A stretch of DNA of 64,000 nt from Pseudomonas baltica. Lineage in GTDB: Bacteria > Pseudomonadota > Gammaproteobacteria > Pseudomonadales > Pseudomonadaceae. Of this stretch, positions 7,955 through 16,348 are shown in pieces. The position numbers and the translations under genes are program-made. The notes beneath the pieces are model-generated. The model did not search any database, was not told where the DNA came from, and saw only the letters and a program-made list of their open reading frames with translations. The stretch lies in NCBI RefSeq assembly GCF_014235765.1, contig NZ_JACMYH010000009.1:1-64000 (forward strand), written 5' to 3'. Numbering within the stretch: position 1 is the first letter of the stretch; every line of letters begins with the position of its first letter.

Positions 7955-10279
7955 TTAGTTCAACCAGCCTTTGACCCAGTCCATCACCGAATCGTCGGCC
8001 GCCGGATTGGCACCGCCGCATGCGGTGCCTGGCGTCGGTTCGCTGCCACGAATATACGGCATCTGCACAGCGTTGGGGCAGCTGGCATCCGAGCCCTGTC
8101 CGGTCTTGGCGTCGATCCAGGCCTGCACCACGTTTTCCGGCACCGGCGTATCCAAAGGCAAGGGATCGGCTTTCTTCATGAAGCTGGTCCAGACCTGCAG
8201 CGCACCGGTGGCACCGGTGAACGGCGTCTTGCCATTGTCGTCACGGCCCAGCCAGACCACGGCCAGCACGTCCTGGCTGAAGCCGGCGAACCAGCTGTCG
8301 CGAGAGTCGTTGCTGGTGCCGGTCTTGCCGGCCAGGTTAAGGCTGCTCGGCAGCACGTTGTAGACCGAACGTCCGGTACCTTCGCGCATCACGCGCTGCA
8401 TGGCGTTCTGGATCAGGTAGATGGAGGCAGGATCGAAGCGCTGCTGAATCTGGAACGGGTAGCGCTTGAGCGGTTCGCCTTCGGCCGTGAGGACACTGCG
8501 AATGCCACGCATAGGCGTGTTGAAACCGCCGTTGGCCAGGGTTTGGTACATGGTTGCCACTTGCATGGGCGACAAGCCACCGGCACCGAGCAACATCGAC
8601 GGGTAGGCTGGCCAGTCGACCTGCACGCCCAGTTCGCCGAGGGTCTTGAGCACATTGGGCACGCCCAGTTCCAGACCCAATCGAGCCGTCGACAGGTTGT
8701 AGGAATGGGCCAGGCCTTGATACAGGAACACCGTGCCATTGGAGGTACGTTCGTAGTTCTGTGGCTTCCAGATCTGGCCGTCCGCACCCTTGACCGAGAA
8801 CGGTACGTCCTGCACCCAACTGGTCAGGGTGTATTTGCTCGGCTGCTCCAGCGCGGTCAGGTACACCGCAGGCTTGATCAGCGAGCCGATCGGGCGTACG
8901 GCGTCGAGCGCGCGGTTGAAGCCGGCAAAACCCGGTACGCGGCTGCCGACCAGCGCCTGGACCTCACCACTTTCAGGGTTGGTGACGACCATGGCCGCCT
9001 CGACCTCGTCCGACCCCTTGCGCCCGGCCAGGCGCTTGAAGGTATCGGTGACCGACGATTCGGCCTTGGTCTGCAGGATAGGGTCGAAACTGGTGAAGAT
9101 CCGCAGGCCTTCTTCGGTCAAGTCTTCGTCGCGGTAGTCGTCGCGCAGCTGGCGTTTGACCAGGTCGAGGAAGCCAGGGAACGAGCTGTCCGCCAGGCTG
9201 CCGCGCTTGGTCACGCCCAATGGCATCTTCTTGGCCGCATCGACCGCCTCCTGGGTCGCCACGCCCTGTTGGGCCAGCAGATCGAGCACCAGGTTGCGGC
9301 GTTCCATCGCCCGTTCCGGATTGCGCCGCGGGTTATAGGAAGACGGCCCCTTGACCATCCCCACCAGCAAAGCCACTTGATGCAGCTTGAGTTCGGACAA
9401 GGGCTGGCTGAAGAAGAACTGGCTGGCAAGGCCGAAGCCATGCACGGCGCGCTGGCCGTCCTGACCAACGAAGACTTCGTTGAGGTAGGCCTCGAGGATT
9501 TCACCCTTGTCGTAGTGCAGCTCCAGCAACACCGCCATCATCGCTTCGGTCAGCTTGCGGGTCAGGCTGCGCTCGTTGGTCAGGTAGAAGTTCTTGACCA
9601 ACTGCTGAGTCAGGGTACTGCCGCCCTGGCGCATGGCACCCGAGGACGTGTTGACCCAGATGGCGCGTGCGATCGACTTGGGCGAGACGCCAAAGTGGTG
9701 GTAGAAGTCGCGATCTTCGACGGTGACCAGTGTGTCGAGCAGGTACGGCGGCACCTGGTCGAGCTTGATCAGGATGCGGTCTTCCAGGTTTTTCGGGTAC
9801 AGGCCGCCGATCAGCAACGGCTCCAGGCGCACCACCGCGACCTTCTTGCCTGCGCCGCCGCCCAGTTCGGAGACGTAGTCGCCGGAAAACTTGACGCGCA
9901 CCGCCTGCGGCTGCTCGAGCCCTTCGTAGAACTGGAAGCCGCGGGTATTGAGGTCGACCGTGTTGCCACTGACCGAGGCGGTGCCGGGACCGTCGACGGT
10001 CGTTTGCCGACGGTAGCCGAGCGCATCGAGTTCGGTGAGGAAATCATTCTTGGCCAGTTTCTGACCGACGAACAGCTCGAGCGGGCGTGCGTAGACCTTG
10101 GCGGGAATGGTCCAGCGCTTGCCAGAGAATTTTTCCTGCACAACGGCGTCCAGGTAGACGGCAAAGCCGGCCAGGATCACCAGGCCTACCAGACCCAGCT
10201 TGAGGCCCCAGCCAAGCCAGGTGCGCAAGCCGCCGGAAGGAGGTTTTTTGGGGGTACGGGAAGATCGGGTTCGAGTCAT
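7955..10279 (-). CDS. mrcB: Penicillin-binding protein 1B, bifunctional transglycosylase/transpeptidase
   Basis: A 774-residue class A PBP that polymerises and cross-links peptidoglycan. One N-terminal membrane anchor spans about residues 20-43, and a UB2H-like region follows. The GT51 glycosyltransferase has its catalytic glutamate at E188 (VEDRDFYHHFG) and the GGSTLTQQLVKN motif at about 219-230. The transpeptidase has S466-x-x-K469 (IGSLIKP), SYN at 526-528 and KTGT at 652-655. The UB2H domain contacts the cognate activator, consistent with the lipoprotein gene immediately downstream. Also called ponB in Pseudomonas. Confidence 0.97.
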   Translation of the reverse strand: MTRTRSSRTPKKPPSGGLRTWLGWGLKLGLVGLVILAGFAVYLDAVVQEKFSGKRWTIPAKVYARPLELFVGQKLAKNDFLTELDALGYRRQTTVDGPGTASVSGNTVDLNTRGFQFYEGLEQPQAVRVKFSGDYVSELGGGAGKKVAVVRLEPLLIGGLYPKNLEDRILIKLDQVPPYLLDTLVTVEDRDFYHHFGVSPKSIARAIWVNTSSGAMRQGGSTLTQQLVKNFYLTNERSLTRKLTEAMMAVLLELHYDKGEILEAYLNEVFVGQDGQRAVHGFGLASQFFFSQPLSELKLHQVALLVGMVKGPSSYNPRRNPERAMERRNLVLDLLAQQGVATQEAVDAAKKMPLGVTKRGSLADSSFPGFLDLVKRQLRDDYRDEDLTEEGLRIFTSFDPILQTKAESSVTDTFKRLAGRKGSDEVEAAMVVTNPESGEVQALVGSRVPGFAGFNRALDAVRPIGSLIKPAVYLTALEQPSKYTLTSWVQDVPFSVKGADGQIWKPQNYERTSNGTVFLYQGLAHSYNLSTARLGLELGVPNVLKTLGELGVQVDWPAYPSMLLGAGGLSPMQVATMYQTLANGGFNTPMRGIRSVLTAEGEPLKRYPFQIQQRFDPASIYLIQNAMQRVMREGTGRSVYNVLPSSLNLAGKTGTSNDSRDSWFAGFSQDVLAVVWLGRDDNGKTPFTGATGALQVWTSFMKKADPLPLDTPVPENVVQAWIDAKTGQGSDASCPNAVQMPYIRGSEPTPGTACGGANPAADDSVMDWVKGWLN

Positions 10280-10398
10280 GGCGGCGGATTATACGCACTT
10301 TGAATTGTCGCGGGCAGGGACCGTCGGCGGTTTGCATCATCGGTGGCAGTGGCCATAATGACCGCCTTGAAATCACCTCTGCCAATGAAGGATCGCCT

Positions 10399-11943
10399 GT
10401 GAGCCAGACCCTGATCGCCGCCCTGCAAAACCCGGCCCTGTACCCGCATCCGGTAGAAGGGTTCCAGGTCATCGAGACGCATATCTCCTGGGTGATACTG
10501 ACCGGGCCTTACGCTTACAAGATCAAGAAACCGATGAATTTCGGCTTTCTGGACTTCACCGAACTGTCCGCCCGCTCCCACTTCTGCGCCGAGGAGCTGC
10601 GACTGAACCAGCGCCTGACCACCGACCTGTATCTGCAGGTTCTGCCGATCACCGGCAGCGCGCAAACGCCTCGACTGGGCGGCGAAGGCGCACCCATCGA
10701 GTATGCCTTGCAGATGCGCCAATTCGAAGGCGGCAACCTGCTGAGCACCCTGCAGGCCAATGGTGAGCTGACCCAGGAGCACGTGGATTCGCTGGCGCGG
10801 CAGATTGCCGATTTCCACCGGGCCGCGCCAGTGGTGCCGGAGGCGCACGAGGCCGGCACGCCGAAGGCGGCGATGGCCCCCGTCGAGCAGAACTTCGAAC
10901 AGATTCGCCCGTTCCTTACCGAAAAGGATGATCTGGCCCAGCTGGATGCCTTGCAGGCCTGGGCCCAAAGCAGCTACGTGCGCCTGGAGCCGCTGTTGGC
11001 GCTGCGCAAGCAGGAAGGGTTCATCCGCGAGTGCCATGGCGACATACACCTGGGCAACGCCACCGTCATCGATGGCGAAGTGGTGATCTTCGATTGCATC
11101 GAGTTCAACGAGCCTTTCCGTTTCACCGATGTGTATGCCGATATCGCCTTCCTCGCCATGGACCTAGAAGACCGCGGGCTGAAAAGCCTGGCGCGGCGCT
11201 TCGTCAGCCAGTACCTGGAATTGACCGGTGACTACCAGGGGCTGGAGCTGCTCAACTTCTACAAGGCCTACCGCGCATTGGTACGGGCCAAGGTGGCCCT
11301 GTTCAGCATGTCGCCCGACGCCAGTGGAGTGCAGCGTGCAACGACGCTGCGCCAGTACCGCAATTACGCGAACCTGGCGGAAAGCTACAGCGCCATTCCT
11401 TCGCGCTTTCTGGCCGTTACCAGCGGTGTGTCGGCGGTAGGCAAGAGCCACGTCGCGCTGCGCCTGGTCGAAGCGCTGGGCGCCATCCGCCTGCGCTCGG
11501 ACGTGGAGCGCAAACGCCTGTTCGGTGCCCAGACCGCCGAAACGGGCCTGTATGACGCCAGCACCAGCGAAGCGACCTACCTGCACTTGCACGCATTGGC
11601 CGAGCACGTGCTGCGCGCCGGCCTGCCGGTGGTGATCGACGCGACCTATCTCAAGGCTGACCAACGGGCGGCAGCAGCTCGAATCGCCGAATCCACCGGA
11701 GTGCCGTTCCTGATCCTAGACTGCAACGCGCCCGCAGCCGTGATATCCAGCTGGCTGCAGCAGCGCCAGGCACAGGCCGACGATCCTTCGGATGCTACCC
11801 AGGCAGTGATCGACGCTCAGCAGGCCGGCCGCGAGCCGTTGAGCGAAGCCGAGCTGCTGCAGACTCGCCACGTGGAAACCAACGAAAGCGGCAGCCTGGA
11901 CAAGCTGGTCAAGCAGATCCGGCAACGCCTGCCAGGGCTGTAA
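10399..11943 (+). CDS. Phosphotransferase-like / AAA ATP-binding fusion protein
   Basis: A 514-residue two-domain protein. The N-terminal half resembles the aminoglycoside-phosphotransferase/kinase-like fold, with the catalytic-loop motif ECHGDIHLGN (H213-G214-D215) and a downstream DCIEF metal-binding segment. The C-terminal half is an AAA/zeta-toxin-like kinase with a P-loop GVSAVGKS at 343-350. Both domains look intact. Substrate and role are unknown, and I do not infer antibiotic resistance. The GTG at 10399 is preceded by GAAGGA six bases upstream. The longer frame from 10300 runs into the promoter region divergent from mrcB. Confidence 0.85.
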   Translation: MSQTLIAALQNPALYPHPVEGFQVIETHISWVILTGPYAYKIKKPMNFGFLDFTELSARSHFCAEELRLNQRLTTDLYLQVLPITGSAQTPRLGGEGAPIEYALQMRQFEGGNLLSTLQANGELTQEHVDSLARQIADFHRAAPVVPEAHEAGTPKAAMAPVEQNFEQIRPFLTEKDDLAQLDALQAWAQSSYVRLEPLLALRKQEGFIRECHGDIHLGNATVIDGEVVIFDCIEFNEPFRFTDVYADIAFLAMDLEDRGLKSLARRFVSQYLELTGDYQGLELLNFYKAYRALVRAKVALFSMSPDASGVQRATTLRQYRNYANLAESYSAIPSRFLAVTSGVSAVGKSHVALRLVEALGAIRLRSDVERKRLFGAQTAETGLYDASTSEATYLHLHALAEHVLRAGLPVVIDATYLKADQRAAAARIAESTGVPFLILDCNAPAAVISSWLQQRQAQADDPSDATQAVIDAQQAGREPLSEAELLQTRHVETNESGSLDKLVKQIRQRLPGL

Positions 11944-12066
11944 CATACAGCCAGACCCGGAAGGCAGATCGGCCATTCGGCAGGCCGCTCTGCCACCGCT
12001 ACACTGCCAGATTGGCAACTGCTTCATCGCCCCCCGCTCATTCCTTGGCCGAGGCCAGGAGGTTTG

Positions 12067-12339
12067 ATGACCGATGAACTTCTGGCCCTGAAGAATCTGG
12101 GCAAGACATCCGCACAGTGGCTGCATGCCGTCGGCATCCACAGTGCTTCCGACCTGCGCCGGGCAGGTGCCGTGCAGGCGTACTGCGCGGTGAAGCAGCG
12201 CGGCTTCCGCGCCTCGAAAGTGCTTCTCTATGCCATCGAAGGGGCGTTGCGCAATGTGCATTGGAGTGAGCTGTCGTGCGAACGGAAAAACAGTCTCAAT
12301 AGCCAGGTCGAAGCCCTGTCGCCCCCTCGCAGGCTCTAG
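12067..12339 (+). CDS. TfoX/Sxy C-terminal domain protein
   Basis: A 90-residue protein consisting almost only of the TfoX C-terminal helix-hairpin-helix-like domain (LLALKNLGKTSAQWLHAVGI, DLRRAGAVQAYCAVK). It lacks the N-terminal domain of full-length competence regulators, so a role in competence is not supported. AGGAGG lies four bases before the ATG at 12067. An adjacent in-frame TTG at 12064 is less likely. It is followed by the prrF promoter. Confidence 0.85.
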   Translation: MTDELLALKNLGKTSAQWLHAVGIHSASDLRRAGAVQAYCAVKQRGFRASKVLLYAIEGALRNVHWSELSCERKNSLNSQVEALSPPRRL

Positions 12340-12380
12340 ACCGAGGGTCCGCAGGCGGATGAAATAATTGCACGTAGCGC

Positions 12381-12412
12381 TTGACTCTTAAATGAGAATC
12401 GTTATGATTATC
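12381..12412 (+). promoter_or_regulatory. prrF promoter with overlapping Fur box
   Basis: A -35 element TTGACT at 12381-12386 and a -10 TATGAT at 12403-12408 are 16 bases apart. A Fur-box-like sequence at 12394-12412 matches 14 of 19 positions of the GATAATGATAATCATTATC consensus and covers the -10. Iron-loaded Fur would therefore block this promoter. Confidence 0.85.
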
Positions 12413-12414
12413 AC

Positions 12415-12525
12415 ATCCAGTCGCGAGACTGGTGATCTCTGGAAGGCCCTTGGTTCGGACTTCCAGATGTCTCCTCATCAGGCTAATCACGGTTATTGAC
12501 CCGGCACTTTGCCGGGTCTTTTTTT
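12415..12525 (+). ncRNA. prrF: PrrF iron-responsive small RNA
   Basis: A roughly 110-nt sRNA made under iron starvation that base-pairs, with Hfq, to mRNAs for iron-rich proteins such as sodB and TCA enzymes. The 5' hairpin is CCAGTC-GCGA-GACTGG (12417-12432). A second stem pairs 12438-12445 with 12460-12467. The single-stranded conserved PrrF core, CTCATCAGGCTAATCAC, is at 12474-12490. The terminator pairs GACCCGGC with GCCGGGTC and ends in T7 (12498-12525). P. aeruginosa has two copies in tandem; here there is one. The 5' end is inferred from the promoter spacing. Confidence 0.88.
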
Positions 12526-12553
12526 GCCTCGACTTTTGCAGCACCTCGCCCAC

Positions 12554-13267
12554 TCAGCCTTGCAGGATCACCGGCAAGCGATGGTCGATGACAATCTCGT
12601 GCGTATCCAGATGCACCCCATAAGCCAGTACTTCAACACCAGCCTCCACTGCCTGGCGCAATGCCAATGCGTAGCCTGCGTCTATCTCGGTGGCGGGGCG
12701 TACAGCATCCACACCGTCGAGGTTGACGCAGTACAACTGCACGGCCCGCACTCCGCTGCGCGCCAGTACGGCCAGCTCGCGCAAGTGCTTCGCGCCGCGC
12801 TGGGTGACAGCGTCGGGAAACGCTGCAATGCGACTGCCGGCAAAGCCCAGGGTCACACTCTTTACTTCGACCCATGCAGACGCGCCGGGATAGTCCAGCC
12901 TGAAGTCGATACGGCTGCGCTCCTGGCCATAGGGTACTTCGCGCTTGAGCGCAACGAAGCCGGCAAGCTCCGGTATGCGACCTGCGTGCAATGCCTCCTC
13001 GACCAAGGCGTTGGCCCGCGCGGTATTGATGCATGCCAGCCGACCTTGCGGTGTTTCGCTGATCTCCCACGTGCCGGGAAGCTTGCGCTTGGGGTCGCTG
13101 GAGCGGGTGAACCACACGCGGCCACCGGCCATCATGCAGTTGAGCATCGAGCCGGTGTTGGGGCAGTGAATGGTCATCCGCTCACCGCTTTCAAGTTCGA
13201 TGTCGGCCAGAAACCGCTTGTAGCGCTGGATCAGGCGCCCCTGCTCCAGGGCCGGCGAAAAAATCAT
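12554..13267 (-). CDS. sfsA: SfsA family protein (sugar fermentation stimulation homologue)
   Basis: A 237-residue SfsA-family protein with an OB-like N-terminal part (LIQRYKRFLADIELESGERMTIHCPNTGSM) and a C-terminal nuclease-like fold (SRIDFRLDYPGASAWVEVKSVTL, with D, E and K spaced as in PD-(D/E)xK enzymes). In E. coli it is linked to maltose metabolism, but its biochemical activity is not settled. It overlaps the upstream aminotransferase gene by four bases and converges on prrF. Confidence 0.93.
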   Translation of the reverse strand: MIFSPALEQGRLIQRYKRFLADIELESGERMTIHCPNTGSMLNCMMAGGRVWFTRSSDPKRKLPGTWEISETPQGRLACINTARANALVEEALHAGRIPELAGFVALKREVPYGQERSRIDFRLDYPGASAWVEVKSVTLGFAGSRIAAFPDAVTQRGAKHLRELAVLARSGVRAVQLYCVNLDGVDAVRPATEIDAGYALALRQAVEAGVEVLAYGVHLDTHEIVIDHRLPVILQG

Positions 13268-14439
13268 CGCGCCCGCCAGCTCTGCAGGCCACGGGTAATG
13301 CGCGCCACAGCCTGCTCCAACCTGGGAAGGCTTTGGGTATAGGCGAAGCGCACATGGTGGCTGGCCTTGTAGCGGCCGAAATCCAGGCCGGGCGTGAAAG
13401 CAACGTGCTCGGTTTCCAGGAAATGCTGGCAGAACGCGAAGGCATCGTCGCTGAATGCACTGATATCGGCATACAGGTAGAACGCACCCTCAGGCTCGAC
13501 CGCAATCGCAAAGCCCAAGGCACGCAAGGCGGGCAGCAGATAGTCACGGCGGTGACCGAAGGCTTCGCGGCGTTGCTCGAAGATCTCCAGCGTGGCCGGT
13601 TCGAAGCAGGCCAATGCTGCATGTTGCGCCATGCTCGGCGCACTGATGTACAGATTTTGCGCCAGTTTTTCCAGCTCAGGAATGGCTTGGGGCGGCGCGA
13701 CCAGCCAGCCAAGTCGCCATCCGGTCATTCCGAAATACTTGGAAAAACTATTCAGGACGAGTGCGTCGTCATCCACTTCAAGTACGCTGGCGGCCGTCGT
13801 GCCATAGGTCAAGCCATGGTAGATCTCGTCGACCACCAGATGCCCCTGGCGCGACTTGACGGCCTGGCTCAATGCGCTCAATTCGTCCTTGTTCAACAGT
13901 GTGCCGGTAGGGTTGGCAGGCGATGCCACCAAGGCGCCGACGCTGTGCTCGTCCCAGTGCTGCTCCACCAGTTGGGCGTTGAGTTGGTAGCGCTGTTCGG
14001 GGCCCACCGGCACCAGATGCGCGGCGCCCTCGACCAGGCGCAGAAAGTGCCTATTGCACGGGTAGCCGGGGTCTGCCAGGAGCCAGTGCTTGCCCGGATC
14101 GACCAGCAGGCTGGCGGCCAGCAGCAAGGCTCCCGAGCCGCCCGGGGTGATCATGATGCGCTGCGGGTCGATGTCCAGGCCGTAGCGCTGCTGATAGAAA
14201 CCGGCGATCGCCTCGCGCAGCGCCGGCAGGCCTCGCGCTGCGGTGTAGCGGGTATGGCCAGCGGCCAATGCGGCCTGCCCGGCGGCAACGATGGGGGCCG
14301 CCGTGGTGAAGTCTGGTTCGCCGATTTCCAGGTGGATCACGTCGTGACCCTGGCTCTGCAGTTCATTGGCACGGGCCAACAGCGCCATCACGTGAAAAGG
14401 TTCGATGGCGCGACTGCGTGCGCTGTAGAGCGAAGCCAT
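13264..14439 (-). CDS. PLP-dependent class I/II aminotransferase
   Basis: A 391-residue fold-type I aminotransferase. The PLP lysine is K234 (NSFSKYFGMTGWRLG). The supporting residues N176 (SPANPTG), D204 and Y207 (VVDEIYHG) are all present. The exact amino donor cannot be read from the sequence. AspC/AlaC-like assignments are possible. The gene overlaps sfsA by four bases in a two-gene operon and is divergent from dksA. The intergenic stretch to dksA (14440-14683) shows no further gene. Confidence 0.88.
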   Translation of the reverse strand: MASLYSARSRAIEPFHVMALLARANELQSQGHDVIHLEIGEPDFTTAAPIVAAGQAALAAGHTRYTAARGLPALREAIAGFYQQRYGLDIDPQRIMITPGGSGALLLAASLLVDPGKHWLLADPGYPCNRHFLRLVEGAAHLVPVGPEQRYQLNAQLVEQHWDEHSVGALVASPANPTGTLLNKDELSALSQAVKSRQGHLVVDEIYHGLTYGTTAASVLEVDDDALVLNSFSKYFGMTGWRLGWLVAPPQAIPELEKLAQNLYISAPSMAQHAALACFEPATLEIFEQRREAFGHRRDYLLPALRALGFAIAVEPEGAFYLYADISAFSDDAFAFCQHFLETEHVAFTPGLDFGRYKASHHVRFAYTQSLPRLEQAVARITRGLQSWRAR

Positions 14440-14683
14440 GGGTATTCCTTGGGACGAGGAAAAAAGCCGATTCTACCCAACCTTTGCATCGAACGTTTCG
14501 CCGAACGTGCGATCGAAACCCACCACATCGTGCCTGCGACGCAGGCGTTCCGGGCACGACAACCGGGAGTAGCGCGTGCTGGTTCGATCTGGTAAGTTCG
14601 CCGGCTTGCAGTCGCAGGGCCGGCGGGTGTCGGAGAGGGATCATCCTGCGCAATGGATTAGTAGAGCGAGAGGCGGTTGATTC

Positions 14684-15127
14684 ATGCCCACCAATGAAAA
14701 GCAACAAAGTACTGGCAACTTTTCCGGCTTCGCTCCCTACGTTGCGACGAAGGGCGAGGAATACATGGGCGCGCCGATGCGTGCTCACTTCACCAAGATC
14801 CTGAACAAGTGGAAACAAGACTTGATGCAGGAAGTGGATCGCACCGTCGACCACATGAAGGATGAAGCCGCCAACTTTCCAGACCCGGCCGATCGGGCCA
14901 GCCAGGAAGAGGAATTCAGCCTCGAACTGCGCGCGCGCGATCGCGAGCGCAAGTTGATCAAGAAGATCGACAAGACGCTGCAGTTGATCGAAGACGAAGA
15001 GTACGGCTGGTGCGAATCCTGCGGCATCGAGATCGGCATTCGTCGTCTCGAGGCACGTCCGACCGCCGATCTGTGCATCGACTGCAAGACCTTGGCGGAA
15101 ATCAAGGAAAAACAGGTCGGCAAGTGA
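14684..15127 (+). CDS. dksA: RNA polymerase-binding transcription factor DksA
   Basis: A 147-residue secondary-channel factor that works with ppGpp in the stringent response. The coiled coil carries the acidic tip with D67 and D70 (FPDPADRASQ). The C-terminal zinc finger is intact: C110, C113, C131 and C134. This is the canonical four-cysteine form, not the zinc-independent DksA2. GAGAGG precedes the start. A terminator follows and gluQ begins 64 bases downstream, as in many gammaproteobacteria. Confidence 0.97.
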   Translation: MPTNEKQQSTGNFSGFAPYVATKGEEYMGAPMRAHFTKILNKWKQDLMQEVDRTVDHMKDEAANFPDPADRASQEEEFSLELRARDRERKLIKKIDKTLQLIEDEEYGWCESCGIEIGIRRLEARPTADLCIDCKTLAEIKEKQVGK

Positions 15128-15136
15128 CCTGTCGAC

Positions 15137-15160
15137 AAAGGGGCGCCACGGCGCCCTTTT
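15137..15160 (+). terminator. Rho-independent terminator after dksA
   Basis: AAAGGGGCGC and GCGCCCTTTT pair around a short CACG-type loop, with further T residues after. It starts ten bases past the dksA stop. Confidence 0.8.
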
Positions 15161-15191
15161 GTTTCTGTATTGCCCGTAGAATCCCGCACCC

Positions 15192-16079
15192 ATGACTACC
15201 CTTCCTTATATAGGTCGCTTTGCTCCGACCCCGAGCGGCTACCTGCATTTCGGCTCCCTGGTGGCCGCCCTGGCCTCATGGCTGGACGCGCGCGCCGCAG
15301 GTGGCCGCTGGTTGCTGCGCATGGAAGACCTGGACCCGCCCAGAGAAGTCGCCGGCGCACCGGCAGCGATCCTCAAGACCCTTGAGCGCTACGGGTTGCA
15401 GTGGGATGGCGAGGTGGTCTACCAGAGCGAGCGGCATGCGGCCTATCAACAGGTGATCGACCGCCTGTTGGCGCAGGGGCTGGCCTATGCGTGCACCTGC
15501 TCACGCAAGCAGTTGGAACCCTACCAAGGGATCTATCCCGGCACGTGCCGCAATGCCGGACATTCCACGCAGGATGCAGCCATCCGCCTGCGCGTCCCGG
15601 AACTGCGCTATCGCTTCGAGGACCGTGTCCAGGGAACGTATGCACAACATTTGGGCAGCGAGTCGGGGGATTTCGTCATTCGTCGTCGCGACGGTCTGTA
15701 TGCCTATCAACTGGCGGTGGTGCTGGACGATGCGTGGCAGGGAGTGACCGACATCGTGCGCGGTGCCGACCTGCTCGATTCGACGCCGCGCCATCTGTAT
15801 CTGCAGGAGCTGCTCGGGTTGCCGCAGCCGCGATACCTGCATGTTCCCTTGATCACCCAGCCAGACGGTAACAAGCTGGGCAAAAGCTACCGATCGCCGC
15901 CCCTGGATGCGGACCAGGCTGCGCCACTGCTGGTGCGTGCCCTGCGGGCGCTGGGCCAGCGGCCCGAGGCGGACCTGGCGCACGGCAGTGTGGACGATGT
16001 GTTGCGCTGGGGTGTGGAGCATTGGGACAGTGGTGCGATTCCCCCGGTGCGCACGGTGGCAGAAGCGCAGCTGGAGTAG
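15192..16079 (+). CDS. gluQ: Glutamyl-Q tRNA(Asp) synthetase
   Basis: A 295-residue paralogue of the glutamyl-tRNA synthetase catalytic core without an anticodon-binding domain. It attaches glutamate to the queuosine base of tRNA-Asp. The class I signature appears as PTPSGYLHFGSL near the N-terminus and the KMSKS equivalent as KLGKS. Cysteines in YACTCSRKQ and GTCRNAG are placed as in the zinc site of this family. The dksA-gluQ pairing is conserved. Confidence 0.95.
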   Translation: MTTLPYIGRFAPTPSGYLHFGSLVAALASWLDARAAGGRWLLRMEDLDPPREVAGAPAAILKTLERYGLQWDGEVVYQSERHAAYQQVIDRLLAQGLAYACTCSRKQLEPYQGIYPGTCRNAGHSTQDAAIRLRVPELRYRFEDRVQGTYAQHLGSESGDFVIRRRDGLYAYQLAVVLDDAWQGVTDIVRGADLLDSTPRHLYLQELLGLPQPRYLHVPLITQPDGNKLGKSYRSPPLDADQAAPLLVRALRALGQRPEADLAHGSVDDVLRWGVEHWDSGAIPPVRTVAEAQLE

Positions 16080-16171
16080 CGATCGGCTGGTGCCCGGCTC
16101 TTCGCAGCGACACGCCGATCCGCTACCATCGCCGCACTGTTTTCGCACACTTACCCTACCCCGAGGCCAGC

Positions 16172-16348
16172 ATGTATATCTATCGTTTGGTCCTGCTTCT
16201 GGTGGTGGGGATATACCTGTTCTCCCCCGCCATCATGGACTGGTGGATCGAGCCCACGGGCGCGTGGTATCGACCTTACCTGCTGTGGCTGATTCTGATC
16301 GTGGTGACCTTTATCCTGCAGAGCCAGCGTGATGCCGATGAGCTTTAG
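16172..16348 (+). CDS. cbrX: Small membrane protein CbrX, translationally linked to CbrA
   Basis: A 58-residue protein with two hydrophobic segments (YIYRLVLLLVVGIYLFSPAIM and YLLWLILIVVTFIL). Its stop at 16346-16348 lies inside the start region of cbrA, so the two frames overlap by about 11 bases. In P. putida this ORF, cbrX, is known to govern cbrA expression by translational coupling. The start is the ATG at 16172; a longer frame from 16022 would lie inside gluQ. A function for the protein itself is not evident. Confidence 0.85.
   Translation: MYIYRLVLLLVVGIYLFSPAIMDWWIEPTGAWYRPYLLWLILIVVTFILQSQRDADEL

Noticed and set aside
7454..10303. Plus-strand open frame of 949 codons opposite mrcB and lpoP
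   Set aside because: Antisense artefact of a well-supported PBP1b gene.
10399..11943. Aminoglycoside resistance gene
   Set aside because: The APH-like fold is shared by many kinases. It is core-located and fused to a P-loop domain, so there is no evidence for resistance.
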